The notes: generated from the sequence alone by a model not told the origin. DNA of 64,000 nucleotides from Arthrobacter sp. StoSoilB5 (GCF_019977235.1 NZ_AP024646.1:2666001-2730000); one strand, 5' to 3'; numbered from the stretch's first letter, positions 7,875 through 17,902 are shown. A program made the numbers and translations.

Positions 7875-9965
7875 ATGAGTGAAGTACAGACACAATCAGG
7901 TGAAGCGAGGTACCGCATCGCCGTCGATACCGGTGGCACGTTCACGGACGTGGTGGTCGGATCGAACACAGGCGACATGGCCGTTGGTAAGGCATTGACC
8001 ACCTATGACCGCGTTTTCACCGGCTTCGAAGCCTCTGTTCGCCGGGCGGCCGAATCGGTTGGCTGGAGCGGGGATGACGTCCTGCGCAACGCGGATGTGA
8101 TTGTCTATGGCACGACGCATGCCACCAACGCAGTTCTGACGGGCAAAGTTGCCAAGACGGCCCTGTTGACCACGGACGGGTTCGCCGACACCCTGCTGCT
8201 GCGTGAAGGCGGCCGCCGGGATGCCTTTGACTCCAAGGCTGCCTACCCGCCGCCGTACATCCCGCGTCACCTGACCTTTGAGATCACCGAACGCATTTCT
8301 GCTGAGGGCGATCTCCTGGTGCCGCTGGATGAAGAGCAAGTGCGTGAGGTTCTGGAATCCTTCAAGGAAAAGGGAATCGAAGCAGTGGCCGTTTCCTTCC
8401 TCTGGTCGATCATCAACGACGCACATGAAAAGCGCGTCGCGGAGCTCATCCAGGAAATCCTGCCTGGTGTTCCCTACACGCTGTCCAACGAGGCCAACCC
8501 GACCATCCGCGAATACCGCCGCTCCTCGGCAGCCTCGATCGACGCCTCCCTGAAGCCGCTCATGGCAGACCACCTGGGCAAGCTGCGGGCCGACCTCCAG
8601 GAGTACGGTTTCGGTGGTGACCTGCTGGTGGTTACCTCCGAAGGTGCGGTGCTCGACGTCGCGGATGTCCTGGACCGGCCGGTACTTTTGCTTAACTCCG
8701 GTCCGTCCATGGCACCGCTTGTTGGCGCGGCAGCTGCTCCGGAGCGGGACACGGTAGTGGTCTGCGATATGGGCGGGACCACCTTCGACGTATCCCTTGT
8801 TGAAGAGGGCGTTGTCCGCCATACCCGGGAAGCATGGCTGGGTGAGCCCTTTGTGGGGCATCTGACCGGCCTGTCGTCCGTGGCCGTCTCCAGCATCGGC
8901 GCCGGTGGCGGCAGCATTGCGTGGATCGACGGCGGTGGTCTGCTTCGCGTGGGTCCCCAGAGCGCCCGCAGTACTCCAGGTCCGGCCGCCTACGGACGCG
9001 GTGGCGAGGAGCCCACCGTGACTGACGCGTGCGTCGCACTGGGCTACCTTGACGCTGATGGTTTTGAGGGTGGGTTCACGCTGGACCGCGAGGCGGCTGT
9101 GCGTGCCATCGATACCCGCATCGCTGGCCCCTTGAATATGGACACCTTGCAGGCCGCACAGGCGATCCTGGACGTCTCCGCCAACCATATGGCCACAGCA
9201 ATCCGCCAGGCTTCACTGGAACAGGGTGTCGACCCCCGGGGCGCCCTGATTGTGGCAGGCGGTGGCGCAGGTGCCATGGTGGCGGCCGCCATCGGTGTCC
9301 TCCTGGAGGCTGACACTGTCCTGATTCCCGCGACCGCCGGCGTGCTCGCCGCGTACGGTGCCCATCGTGCTCCGATCGCTACGGAATTCCTCTCACCACT
9401 GCACAACGACACCCGTAGTTTCGACGCCGGGTCCGCCTCCCGGGCTGTTGAGGACCTGACGGCCAAGGCCGAGGTCTTCGTGAAGCGGTTCGACGGCGTG
9501 GGCGACGCACCCAATGTCACCTACTTCGTCGATGCCCGCTACCCGGGCCAGGCATGGGACTTGCGCGTTTACCTGGACGCTGCGCCGGACACCGGGGGCG
9601 ACGCTGCCGGAATTATTGAGCGCGCCTTCCACGAAGAGCACGACCGTCGCAACGGTACCCACGACCCGGATAGCCGAGTGGAGATCATCACTTGGGGCGT
9701 CCGCGTGGAAATCCCGCGGCCAGAGCATACCAAGGATCAAGCCGAGGTCAGTCGTGAAACCGAAGTCCACCGTACCGACTCCATCGTGTTCGGCGGCGCG
9801 AGCTTCAGCACCCAGCGCTATCGCGGCGTCACCCTTGCACCGCGGGACAAGATCGAAGGTCCTGCCGTCATCGACCAACCCACAACCACCATCGTGGTGC
9901 CACCTGAGTGGAACGCCACGCTCGACGAACGATCCAACATCTACCTCACCCGTAAGGAGGCGTAA
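7875..9965 (+). CDS. hyuA: Hydantoinase/oxoprolinase subunit A
   Basis: The 696-residue protein carries the two actin-like ATP-binding signatures of the family: VDTGGTFTDVV near 17 and DMGGTTFDVS near 298, followed by GAGGGSIAWIDGGG. The N-terminal Hydant_A_N part, the ATPase domain and the C-terminal domain (VIDQPTTTIVVPPEW) are complete. HyuA works with HyuB to hydrolyse cyclic amides such as hydantoins, 5-oxoproline or lactams using ATP. Its partner follows 3 bases later. No hydantoin racemase or carbamoylase is adjacent, so a lactam or another carboxylase-like substrate is possible. Confidence 0.93.
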   Translation: MSEVQTQSGEARYRIAVDTGGTFTDVVVGSNTGDMAVGKALTTYDRVFTGFEASVRRAAESVGWSGDDVLRNADVIVYGTTHATNAVLTGKVAKTALLTTDGFADTLLLREGGRRDAFDSKAAYPPPYIPRHLTFEITERISAEGDLLVPLDEEQVREVLESFKEKGIEAVAVSFLWSIINDAHEKRVAELIQEILPGVPYTLSNEANPTIREYRRSSAASIDASLKPLMADHLGKLRADLQEYGFGGDLLVVTSEGAVLDVADVLDRPVLLLNSGPSMAPLVGAAAAPERDTVVVCDMGGTTFDVSLVEEGVVRHTREAWLGEPFVGHLTGLSSVAVSSIGAGGGSIAWIDGGGLLRVGPQSARSTPGPAAYGRGGEEPTVTDACVALGYLDADGFEGGFTLDREAAVRAIDTRIAGPLNMDTLQAAQAILDVSANHMATAIRQASLEQGVDPRGALIVAGGGAGAMVAAAIGVLLEADTVLIPATAGVLAAYGAHRAPIATEFLSPLHNDTRSFDAGSASRAVEDLTAKAEVFVKRFDGVGDAPNVTYFVDARYPGQAWDLRVYLDAAPDTGGDAAGIIERAFHEEHDRRNGTHDPDSRVEIITWGVRVEIPRPEHTKDQAEVSRETEVHRTDSIVFGGASFSTQRYRGVTLAPRDKIEGPAVIDQPTTTIVVPPEWNATLDERSNIYLTRKEA

Positions 9966-9968
9966 GAA

Positions 9969-11729
9969 GTGACGCGCGAATTTGATCCCGTAAAGCTCTC
10001 GGTACTCGCCAACGCATTTGACGGCATTGTCCGCGAAATGACCAGTGGTCTGTTGCGTTCTGCCCGCTCCTCTGTCATCAACACGGCCCGCGATTTCTCC
10101 TGCGCCGTGTTAACAGCAGACAACCAGTTGCTGGCAGCAGCAGAGGGTGTCCCAGTACATGTGTTCGGGGCCGGCCCGCTCGGCGAAGACATGGTGGAAC
10201 TGCATGACGACATCCGGGAAGGTGACGCGTTCCTCCACAACGACCCTTACATGGGCAACTCCCACGCTGCCGACCACGTGATCCTGGTGCCCGTCTTCAT
10301 CAAGGGACGCCACCTCTTCACCGCCGTCACCAAGGCCCACCAAGCCGACTGCGGCAACTCGCTGCCCACAACCTTCTTCGCGACAGCCCGGGACGTGTAT
10401 GAAGAAGGTGCCCTCATCTTCCCGTGTGTCCGGGTTCAGCGGGACTACACGGACATCGACGACATCATTCGCATGTGCCGGTCCCGCATCCGCGTACCCG
10501 ACCAGTGGTACGGAGACTACCTCGCCTCAGTCGGTGCATCGCGCATCGCCGAACGCCGCATCCACGAGCTCGCCGAAAAGTTCGGAGTGGAAGACCTTGT
10601 GGACTTCGTGGACGCCTGGTTCGACTACTCCGAACGCCTCACCGCCAGTGCGATCGAAACACTCCCCGAGTACGTCCTCCACGGCTCATCGGTCCACGAT
10701 CCCTTCCCCGGCACCGGCCCGGACGGTGTCCACCTGCAGGCAACCCTTGAGGTGAAACCCAAGCAGGGCAAGATCGTCATTGACCTGCGCGACAACCCGG
10801 ACAACCTCCCCAACGGCCTGAACCTCACGAAGGCCACGGCCACTGGCGCTGCACTGGCAGGTATTCTGTCCGGCATCCCGGAGAACCTCCCGAGTAACGC
10901 GGGGACCTTCCGCCGGGTGGAAGTGCTGCTGCGTGACGGCTGCGCCGTTGGAGTCCCCAAGCACCCGTACTCCTGCTCGTCGGGGACCACCAACCTCGCC
11001 GACCGGGTGGTAAACATTGTCCAGGCCGCCTTCTCCCAAATCGACGACGGCTACGGCACCGCAGAGGGGGCTGCCGGGCAGGCACCCGCAAAGTCGGTCA
11101 TTTCCGGAATCGACGAACGCAACGGCAACGCCTACGTCAACCAGATTCTGGTAGGCGGCGTCGGCGGACCGGCCACACCTTACGTTGACGGTTGGCCTAC
11201 TTACCAGCGTCCTGTTTGTGGCGCACTCCTCTACCACGACAGCGTCGAGGTAGACGAGCAGCGCTACCCCATCCTGGTTCACGAACGCACTCTGGTGGCT
11301 GACACTGGGGGAGCCGGCAGGCAGCGAGGAGGTCTCGCGACCCGGGTGACAATGGAACCCCGTGGGGAAAGCGTCACTCTTACGTACGGCATTGAGGGCA
11401 AGATCAATCCGCCGAAGGGCGTCCGGGGCGGTTACGACGGATCGGAGCCGTCAGCCTGGGTTGAAGACCTCAAGACCGGAGAACGCCGTGAGATCCCCGT
11501 GGTGGGTCGATACGACCTCCAGTCCGGTGAAAAGGTCGTATCCATCACCCCAGGTGGTGGTGGGTACGGTGATCCGCTGGAACGCGACGTCCTGGCGGTC
11601 CTTGACGACTACCGCGAATCACGGGTTTCCCTGGAAGCGGCAGCTGCACAATACGGCGTGGTCATCACCAACGGCGCCATTGACGAAGCAGCCACGGCAA
11701 AGACCCGCCAAGCGCGTCTGGTCGGCTAG
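9969..11729 (+). CDS. hyuB: Hydantoinase B/oxoprolinase subunit B
   Basis: The 586-residue HyuB protein starts at a GTG preceded by AAGGAGG, placed inside the end of hyuA. Family hallmarks include ITSGLLRSARS-like start helices, FSCAVLTADN, LHNDPYMGNSHAADHV near 88, the VGGPATPYVDGWP segment and the C-terminal TPGGGGYGDPLERD. It forms the second half of the ATP-dependent cyclic amide hydrolase with HyuA. A 30-base stem-loop follows before the next gene. Confidence 0.93.
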   Translation: MTREFDPVKLSVLANAFDGIVREMTSGLLRSARSSVINTARDFSCAVLTADNQLLAAAEGVPVHVFGAGPLGEDMVELHDDIREGDAFLHNDPYMGNSHAADHVILVPVFIKGRHLFTAVTKAHQADCGNSLPTTFFATARDVYEEGALIFPCVRVQRDYTDIDDIIRMCRSRIRVPDQWYGDYLASVGASRIAERRIHELAEKFGVEDLVDFVDAWFDYSERLTASAIETLPEYVLHGSSVHDPFPGTGPDGVHLQATLEVKPKQGKIVIDLRDNPDNLPNGLNLTKATATGAALAGILSGIPENLPSNAGTFRRVEVLLRDGCAVGVPKHPYSCSSGTTNLADRVVNIVQAAFSQIDDGYGTAEGAAGQAPAKSVISGIDERNGNAYVNQILVGGVGGPATPYVDGWPTYQRPVCGALLYHDSVEVDEQRYPILVHERTLVADTGGAGRQRGGLATRVTMEPRGESVTLTYGIEGKINPPKGVRGGYDGSEPSAWVEDLKTGERREIPVVGRYDLQSGEKVVSITPGGGGYGDPLERDVLAVLDDYRESRVSLEAAAAQYGVVITNGAIDEAATAKTRQARLVG

Positions 11730-11752
11730 ACGTATCAGCCATAGCAACTCAT

Positions 11753-11782
11753 TCCGGGGCGAGGTATAGTCCTCGCCCCGGA
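11753..11782 (+). terminator. Intercistronic stem-loop
   Basis: A 12-base perfect GC-rich stem with a 6-base loop lies between hyuB and the Gfo/Idh/MocA gene. It lacks a U-run, so it may be a partial terminator or an mRNA-processing or stability element rather than a full stop. Confidence 0.55.
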
Positions 11783-11812
11783 CGGTTTCACTAACTACTG
11801 ACGGAGATACAC

Positions 11813-12946
11813 ATGGAACCCATTCGAGTCGGCATCATCGGCGTCGGAAACGTTCTCAACCAATACTTGGACAAGATCGGCGTCCACCCGGACGTAAAGG
11901 TCGTGGCGCTCGCCGACGTCAACGCGCAGGCTGTTAAAGCCCGGGCAGCAGAATACTCGGTTCCCAAGGCCCTCACGCCGGACGAACTGCTCGCCGATGA
12001 CGAGGTTGAGTTGGTGCTCAATCTCACGCCCCCGAAGCTCCACGCACCGGTAACCCTCCAAGCCATCGCCGCAGGCAAGCACGTCCTCTCGGAAAAGCCG
12101 TTTGCCACCTCCTTGGAGGAAGCCCGCCAGATCCTGGACGCAGCCCGCGAGGCCGGGGTGAGAGTGGGTTCGGCGCCAACCACTTTCCTGGGTTCAGGCA
12201 TGCAGACCAGCCGAAAGCTCATAGATGACGGCTGGATCGGTGAGCCACTGGCCGCCTTCGCGTCCTTCGCATGCCGCGGCTACGAGCACTGGCACCCGAA
12301 CGTCGACCCCTTCTACAGCCCCGGTGCCGGCCCGATGCTGGACATTGGGCCCTACCTGATCACCAACCTGGTGAACTTCTTCGGTCCGGTTAAGCGGGTT
12401 TCTGCGACCACGCCGCGGTCATCTGAGACCCGGCCGCGTCCGGGCAAAGAGGGCGAAGTCATTCACGTCAAAACCCCAACGCATGTCACCGGCACTCTCG
12501 ACTTCGAGTCCGGTGCGACCGCCACCGTCATTGTCAGTTGGGACATTTGGAACCACAATCTGCCGCACTTGGAGATCTACGGAACAGGTGGCTCCCTGGC
12601 TGCACCGAACCCGGACCACTTCTCCGGCGCGCCCGTGCTTCGCCGTGGCGAACCCGGTGACCTGGCTCTGGACATGACTCCTCCGGGTGGAGGCGACTGG
12701 CGGGAAACGCCCATCACCCACCGGGATGACGCCTATCGCGGCATCGGCTTGGCTGAATTCGGCTATGCCATCCGCAAGGGTCTGGAACCTCGCACAGGAG
12801 GCGCCTTCGCGTACCACGTGCTCGAAGTCCTCCTCGCTTTCGAGGCTTCCTCGGAGCAGAGCCGCCACATTGAGATTGAAAGCACCTGCGAGCGGCCACG
12901 GCCGCTGCCATCTGTGGGGCCGCAGGAGCCCTTCCGCTTCGACTAA
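11813..12946 (+). CDS. Gfo/Idh/MocA family oxidoreductase (1)
   Basis: The 377-residue protein starts with the Rossmann fingerprint GIIGVGNVLNQYLDKI, and SEKPFATSLEEA near 100 supplies the conserved Lys-Pro of the family. FYSPGAGPMLDIGPYLITNL near 165 holds the usual Asp-Ile-Gly-x-Tyr active-site stretch. These enzymes oxidise sugars, cyclitols or their acids with NAD(P). It is followed by a terminator, so it is probably the last gene of the first operon. Two more family members are at 16621 and 23280, which suggests several dehydrogenation steps or several substrates. Confidence 0.9.
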   Translation: MEPIRVGIIGVGNVLNQYLDKIGVHPDVKVVALADVNAQAVKARAAEYSVPKALTPDELLADDEVELVLNLTPPKLHAPVTLQAIAAGKHVLSEKPFATSLEEARQILDAAREAGVRVGSAPTTFLGSGMQTSRKLIDDGWIGEPLAAFASFACRGYEHWHPNVDPFYSPGAGPMLDIGPYLITNLVNFFGPVKRVSATTPRSSETRPRPGKEGEVIHVKTPTHVTGTLDFESGATATVIVSWDIWNHNLPHLEIYGTGGSLAAPNPDHFSGAPVLRRGEPGDLALDMTPPGGGDWRETPITHRDDAYRGIGLAEFGYAIRKGLEPRTGGAFAYHVLEVLLAFEASSEQSRHIEIESTCERPRPLPSVGPQEPFRFD

Positions 12947-12961
12947 AGAGACAACAAGAAA

Positions 12962-13007
12962 CAGCAGCCGACGACGGTACTTACGTGCCGCCGTCGGCTG
13001 CTTTTTT
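12962..13007 (+). terminator. Rho-independent terminator
   Basis: The stem arms GCAGCCGACG... and ...CGTCGGCTGC enclose a short loop and are followed by six T residues. It sits just after the Gfo/Idh/MocA stop. Confidence 0.9.
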
Positions 13008-13043
13008 CTGACCTCTGCTGTTTTCCGCTGAAGATCGCGGCCG

Positions 13044-13060
13044 CGTATCAAAGTGGGACA
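13044..13060. promoter_or_regulatory. Shared cluster dyad, site 2 (CGTATCAAAGTGGGACA)
   Basis: It matches the core TGTnnCA-N3-TGnnACA with one mismatch (C for the first T). It lies 86 bases upstream of the IolD-like gene start, just after the preceding terminator. Confidence 0.6.
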
Positions 13061-13145
13061 CACCAGCGCTTCACCACAGTGAAAACCTGAAGTTCGGGCG
13101 AATCGGTTTGCAAATGCCGACGCACCTTCGAATTTAGGAGATCGC

Positions 13146-15095
13146 ATGACTAGCACAGCCGCTGCTGACATCGGCACCGTGGTCGACAATAGGGCCGTCC
13201 GCCGTCGCACTGTCGCACAAGCAATCGTTGAATACCTTCAGGTCCAATACAGCGAATTGGACGGTGAACGTCGGCGCCTCGTTCCCGGAATGTACGGCAT
13301 CTTTGGCCACGGCAACTCAGTTGGCTTGGCGCAGGGAATCGACGAGTACGGCGTGGACTTTCCTCACTACCAGGGCAAGAACGAACAATCCATGGTCCAT
13401 GCCGCCATCGGTTTTGCAAAGGCTTCCAACCGCGCAGCAACCCTTGCTTGCACGGCTTCCGCAGGGCCCGGGTCCACCAACATGGTTTCCGGTGCCGCCA
13501 CGGCAACTACCAACCGGCTCCCCGTGCTCCTGTTCCCTGCTGACATCATCAACAACCGTTTTGGTGATCCTGTTTTGCAGCAGATCGAACATCCGGTAGA
13601 GCGGGACGTCTCCGCCAACGACTGCTTCCGTCCGGTCAGCCGCTACTTCGACCGGATCACTCATCCGGCCCAGCTGCTGTCCACCCTTCCTGAGGCCATG
13701 CGTGTCCTCACCGATCCCGTGGAAACCGGCGCCGTTGTGGTGTGTCTGCCGCAGGATATTCAGGGAGCGGAATTCGACTTCCCGGAATCCTTCTTTACGC
13801 CGCGGGTGTGGCACATTCGTCGTCGCCCGGCTGTGGAGGACGAATATCGGGATGCTGCCCAAATCATCGCGAAGGCCGAGCGTCCCCTGCTGATTTCGGG
13901 TGGTGGCGTCCGGTACTCGAAGGCCCAGGACGAACTGGCACGCTTCAGCGCTGAGTTCGGCATCCCTGTCACTGAGACCTATGCAGGCAAGGGTAGCGGC
14001 CCCATAAACGAGCTCAATCTGGGCGCGCTTGGTGTGACCGGAACGGTGGGAGCCAACGAAATCGCCGACGGTGCCGATGTTGTCATCACTGTGGGCTCAC
14101 GACTCCAGGACTTCATCACCGCATCACACTCGCTGTTCCAGAACCCCGACGTGAAGTTCGTAAACCTCAATGTTGGCTCGTTCGATGCCCACAAGATGGG
14201 GTCTTTCCCTGTCATCGGCGATGCAAAACTTTCCCTTGCGGCGCTGCGGGAACGATTGGCAGCAGCCAATTACGGCACCTCCGATGCTTACCGCAGCGAC
14301 ATTGCGGACGCCCGGAAGGCCACTTTCGAGGTTCGCAAGCACGACCTTCAGGCATTCCCCGGTGAAAACATGAGTCAGGCCCAGGTTATCGACGTGCTTA
14401 ACCGCACGGCAACCAACCAGGACGCCCTTATCCTGGGCTCCGGTGGTGTGGTTGAGGGTATCCACAAGGCCTGGGATCCGTCCAACGGCGCCGAAATCCA
14501 TTTCGAGTACGCCAATTCGTGCATGGGCCATGAAATCCCGGCCGGCCTCGGCTACCGCATTGCACGTGGGGACGCGCCAGGGGAGGTCTACGTATTGATT
14601 GGTGACGGCACGTACTTCATGCAGCCTACGGAACTGGTCACTGCGGTACAGGAACGCAAGAAGATCATCACCATTGTGATCGACAACCGCGGGCACCAAT
14701 GCATTTGGCCACTGCAGGTGTCAAAGGGCGGCCCTGGCCGTGAGTTTGGTACCCAGTACCGGGAACGTAGCAACGAGTCCGGTCGCCTGGACGGACCAGT
14801 TCTGGACTTCGACATCGCGGCCAACGCTGCCAGCATGGGTTGTGCAGCATGGTCCACTTCCACCATTGAGGAGTTCCAGACTGCGCTTACGGAGGCCAAG
14901 GAAGTGGATGGGCCTGCGGTCATCGTCGCTCGAGTCGAGCCTTGGCGCTACTTGTCCGGCAACGGTGCCTTTTGGGATGTGGGAGTGCCCATGACCTCGC
15001 AGCGTCCGGGTAGCCAGGAAGGTACTGCGAAGCACCTCGAGGGCCGCGCCCGCCAGCGCTTCTACGCAGCCACCACTGCACCTGACGCGCATTAG
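13146..15095 (+). CDS. iolD: IolD-like TPP-dependent acylhydrolase (trihydroxycyclohexane-dione hydrolase family)
   Basis: The 649-residue TPP enzyme has the IolD-specific N-terminal MYGIFGHGNSVGLAQG, the TPP-activating Glu in YQGKNEQSMVHAA (about 80), and the C-terminal TPP/Mg motif GDGTYFMQPTELVTAVQE around 486 with IDNRGHQCI. In myo-inositol catabolism IolD hydrolyses a cyclic 1,2-dione to 5-deoxyglucuronate. No iolB, iolC, iolE or iolJ is seen in this window, so the ring-opened product probably has another fate here. It has its own promoter region with a shared dyad and is flanked by terminators. Confidence 0.88.
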   Translation: MTSTAAADIGTVVDNRAVRRRTVAQAIVEYLQVQYSELDGERRRLVPGMYGIFGHGNSVGLAQGIDEYGVDFPHYQGKNEQSMVHAAIGFAKASNRAATLACTASAGPGSTNMVSGAATATTNRLPVLLFPADIINNRFGDPVLQQIEHPVERDVSANDCFRPVSRYFDRITHPAQLLSTLPEAMRVLTDPVETGAVVVCLPQDIQGAEFDFPESFFTPRVWHIRRRPAVEDEYRDAAQIIAKAERPLLISGGGVRYSKAQDELARFSAEFGIPVTETYAGKGSGPINELNLGALGVTGTVGANEIADGADVVITVGSRLQDFITASHSLFQNPDVKFVNLNVGSFDAHKMGSFPVIGDAKLSLAALRERLAAANYGTSDAYRSDIADARKATFEVRKHDLQAFPGENMSQAQVIDVLNRTATNQDALILGSGGVVEGIHKAWDPSNGAEIHFEYANSCMGHEIPAGLGYRIARGDAPGEVYVLIGDGTYFMQPTELVTAVQERKKIITIVIDNRGHQCIWPLQVSKGGPGREFGTQYRERSNESGRLDGPVLDFDIAANAASMGCAAWSTSTIEEFQTALTEAKEVDGPAVIVARVEPWRYLSGNGAFWDVGVPMTSQRPGSQEGTAKHLEGRARQRFYAATTAPDAH

Positions 15096-15100
15096 ACGCA

Positions 15101-15138
15101 ACGGGCGGGACCGTCATGCGACGGTCCCGCCCGTCCCT
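15101..15138 (+). terminator. Strong terminator after the IolD-like gene
   Basis: A 15-base perfect stem (ACGGGCGGGACCGTC and its complement) with a 4-base loop is followed by a short T run. The aldehyde dehydrogenase gene follows 47 bases later. Confidence 0.88.
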
Positions 15139-15185
15139 TTAAGGGGGCAACCCCATCCCAAATTTCCGACAAAGGAGTAAGCAGT

Positions 15186-16541
15186 ATGAGCGCATTTGCC
15201 GTTATTGATCCAGCCACCGGAACCACCCACGCACACTACCCCGCGGCCACAGACGCAGAGGTAGAAGCCAGCCTGAGCGCAGCGCAGGCGACTTACCAGG
15301 ACTGGTCACGCACCACCACCGTGGCTGAGCGGGCTGCTTTGGCCAAGCGCCTGGCCGAGCTGTTCGTGGAACGCAAGGACAAGCTTGCAGCCATCATCAA
15401 CCGGGAGATGGGCAAGCCCCTCCCACAGGCAGCCGGAGAAGCGGAGTTCTCCGGTGCCATCGCCGCAGCCTTCGCCGAGCACGCAGAGGAATGGCTGGCT
15501 GACGAGGAAATTGAGGTAGCCGATGGCTTGCGGACTTTCTTCCGGTACCAAGGCCTGGGCGTGATTCTGGGCATCATGCCGTGGAACTACCCGTACTATC
15601 AGGTGGCACGCTTCGCGATTCCCAACATCATCCTGGGCAACACCGTGATAGTCCGCCATGCGAGCCAATGCCCGGAGTCCGCGCTGGCTCTTGAAGAACT
15701 GTTCCGCGACGCCGGCTTCCCGGACGGTGCCTACGTTAACCTTTTCGCCACGCATCAGCAGATCTCGGACATCATCGCGGACGACCGCGTCCAGGGCGTC
15801 TCTCTCACGGGCTCGGAACAGGTGGGCGCCATTGTGGCGGAGCAGGCTGGCCGTGCCTTGAAGAAGTGCGTGTTGGAGCTCGGCGGCGCTGACGTATTCA
15901 TTGTGCTGGACACTGAGGACGTGGATCAGGCCGTGAGAAAAGCTGTCATGGGCCGGATGGGCAACACTGGCCAGTCCTGCAATGGCTCCAAGCGGATCGT
16001 CGTGCTGGACAAGTACTTCGACGAGTTCTCCGAGAAGTTCACAGCAGCGATTGCCGGTCAGTCCTACGAGAACGGCGACTTTGGTCCGCTCTCTTCAGAC
16101 TCTGCCACCAAGTTCCTGAAAGAGCAGGTGCAGGGAGCCCTCGATCAAGGTGCCGAGATCCTCGTAGGCAACAATGAACCGCAGGGCAATGTCTTCACCC
16201 CGACGGTGATTACCAACATCACTCCTGCCATGGACGTCTACAGCGAAGAGCTCTTCGGACCTGTTGCCCAGCTCTACAAGGTCAGTAGTGACGAAGAGGC
16301 CATCCAACTCGCGAACTCGTCGCCGTATGGCCTCGGCTCCGTGGTGATCTGCGATGATCACGAGCGTGCCGAGCGCGTCGGGAACCAGCTCGACGTCGGA
16401 ATGGTCTTTGTTGGTGCCTACGACCTCAGCGGAGCCGACGTACCGTTCGGCGGCGTTAAGAAGTCCGGTTATGGACGTGAACTAGGCAAGGTTGGGATGC
16501 TCGAGTTCGCGAACAAGAAGTTGTTCCGCTTCGCCAAGTAA
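15186..16541 (+). CDS. NAD(P)-dependent aldehyde dehydrogenase (succinate-semialdehyde dehydrogenase type)
   Basis: The 451-residue protein is a complete, compact aldehyde dehydrogenase. The catalytic Cys is in NTGQSCNGSKR (about 265), the general base Glu in LELGGADVF (about 231), and the cofactor loop is IMPWNYPYYQVARF (about 136). Its length and motifs resemble GabD/Sad-type enzymes that oxidise semialdehydes to acids. It starts after AAAGGAGTAAGC and probably oxidises an aldehyde released in the pathway. A bidirectional terminator separates it from the convergent gene. Confidence 0.9.
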   Translation: MSAFAVIDPATGTTHAHYPAATDAEVEASLSAAQATYQDWSRTTTVAERAALAKRLAELFVERKDKLAAIINREMGKPLPQAAGEAEFSGAIAAAFAEHAEEWLADEEIEVADGLRTFFRYQGLGVILGIMPWNYPYYQVARFAIPNIILGNTVIVRHASQCPESALALEELFRDAGFPDGAYVNLFATHQQISDIIADDRVQGVSLTGSEQVGAIVAEQAGRALKKCVLELGGADVFIVLDTEDVDQAVRKAVMGRMGNTGQSCNGSKRIVVLDKYFDEFSEKFTAAIAGQSYENGDFGPLSSDSATKFLKEQVQGALDQGAEILVGNNEPQGNVFTPTVITNITPAMDVYSEELFGPVAQLYKVSSDEEAIQLANSSPYGLGSVVICDDHERAERVGNQLDVGMVFVGAYDLSGADVPFGGVKKSGYGRELGKVGMLEFANKKLFRFAK

Positions 16542-16555
16542 CTGGAAAAACGCTA

Positions 16556-16597
16556 CAAGAGGAGGCCGGATCGCGATGGTGATCCGGCCTCCTCTTG
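16556..16597. terminator. Bidirectional terminator between convergent genes
   Basis: An 18-base stem (CAAGAGGAGGCCGGATC and its complement) flanks a short loop between the aldehyde dehydrogenase (+) and the Gfo/Idh/MocA gene (-). It can serve both strands. Confidence 0.85.
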
Positions 16598-16620
16598 CTG
16601 CGGGTGGAGTGAGGTGGTGC

Positions 16621-17805
16621 CTAGGCCTGGTAGGTCGTCTGCCCCGAGACTTCCGGAATCTGGACCCAATCGCCGGAGTCGGCGCTACGCAGCGAGGCAT
16701 CCACGAGCTCGGATGCTGACCAGCCGTCCGCGGCGGATGGACCAAGTTGCTTTCCTTCGGCCACCGAACGCAGGAACAAGGCCGCCTCAATGGTCTTGAG
16801 ATCATTGAACCCGATGCCCGGGCCGGGGCCGGGTTGGAAGCGTCCGAACTCGCCGAAGGACGGGGGCGTCATGATCGTGCGGTAGCCGCTCCGGTCGGTG
16901 GCGAGTTCCAGTTGGTTCATCCGTTCGAAGTTCCAGCGCAAAGACCCTTCGGAGCCGTAGACCTCGATGATGTACTCGGCGTGCGGGCCGATGGCGACGC
17001 GAGTGGATTCGAACATGCCGATCGCGCCACCCTCAAAGCGGGCAAGCATGGCTGTGTAATCCTCGTTCTCCACCTCGCGTGTGACCTCGGAAGCCTGGCC
17101 CATATCGAAGGAATTCGAGGAGTTGCCGGCAGGGAGCGGTCGGTCCTTGATGAAGGTCTCCGTGACGGCGTTCAGCGACGTGATGCGACCCACCAGGAAC
17201 TGAGCGAGGTCAAAGCCGTGGCTCAGTACATCGCCCAGGACGCCAGAACCTGCACGGGCTTGCTCGTAGCGCCAGGTGAATACTTGGCTTGGATCCGAGG
17301 CGTATCCGGTGAGGAGACGGATCTGCACATTGGTGATTTTGCCTAGGGTTCCGGACCGGATCAGCCTGCGCGCTTCCGCCACTGCCGGGGCATGGCGGTA
17401 GTTGAACCCAACCGACGTGATGAGGCCAGCGGCTTCGGCCCCTTGGGCAATCTCGCGCGACTCTTGGGCGCTGCGGCCCATGGGCTTTTCGATCCAGAAG
17501 TGCTTGCCAGCCTCGATGGTGGCCATTGCAATTTCGTGGTGGAGGAAGTTGGGGGAGCAGATGGAGACAACATCTACGTCCGGGTTCTCCAGCACTTTGC
17601 GGTAATCCGTGGCCGTTTCCTTGTAGCCGAGTGCGTCTTCGGCGTGATGGCGTCCGGCGTCGTCCGGGTCGGCCGCTATCACCAATTCCGGATGGCGGGG
17701 CAATTCCGGAAAGAACTGCTTGGTCGCCAGGTACGCGCGCGAATGCAGTCTCCCCATCCATCCGACCGAAATCAAGCCAACCCCAATGCGGTTTTGCTGT
17801 TCCAA
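16621..17805 (-). CDS. Gfo/Idh/MocA family oxidoreductase (2)
   Basis: The roughly 394-residue protein has a Rossmann start (GVGLISVGWMGRLHSRAYL), WIEKPMGRSAQESREIAQ with the conserved Lys-Pro, and GSGVLGDVLSHGFDLAQFLVG with the catalytic Asp and His. I prefer the TTG at 17805, because AGGAG at 17811-17815 is 5 bases from it but overlaps the alternative GTG at 17811. The protein resembles inositol/sugar dehydrogenases with an extended C-terminal domain. It is divergent from the SDR operon, and a perfect shared dyad lies in the common promoter region. It is the only catabolic gene of the cluster on the minus strand. Confidence 0.87.
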   Translation of the reverse strand: MEQQNRIGVGLISVGWMGRLHSRAYLATKQFFPELPRHPELVIAADPDDAGRHHAEDALGYKETATDYRKVLENPDVDVVSICSPNFLHHEIAMATIEAGKHFWIEKPMGRSAQESREIAQGAEAAGLITSVGFNYRHAPAVAEARRLIRSGTLGKITNVQIRLLTGYASDPSQVFTWRYEQARAGSGVLGDVLSHGFDLAQFLVGRITSLNAVTETFIKDRPLPAGNSSNSFDMGQASEVTREVENEDYTAMLARFEGGAIGMFESTRVAIGPHAEYIIEVYGSEGSLRWNFERMNQLELATDRSGYRTIMTPPSFGEFGRFQPGPGPGIGFNDLKTIEAALFLRSVAEGKQLGPSAADGWSASELVDASLRSADSGDWVQIPEVSGQTTYQA

Positions 17806-17902
17806 GTGCACTCCTTAGTCTCTACCGCTGTCCGGCGGTGCTGTGCCGCAGACGGATGGCGGCATCTGTTGATCAGCCTAGGAACGTTGGCCGTGTGCGC
17901 TG

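Noticed and set aside
7896..9188. Antisense ORF of 430 codons opposite hyuA
   Set aside because: Long antisense frames are expected in high-GC DNA. The sense strand encodes a complete HyuA.
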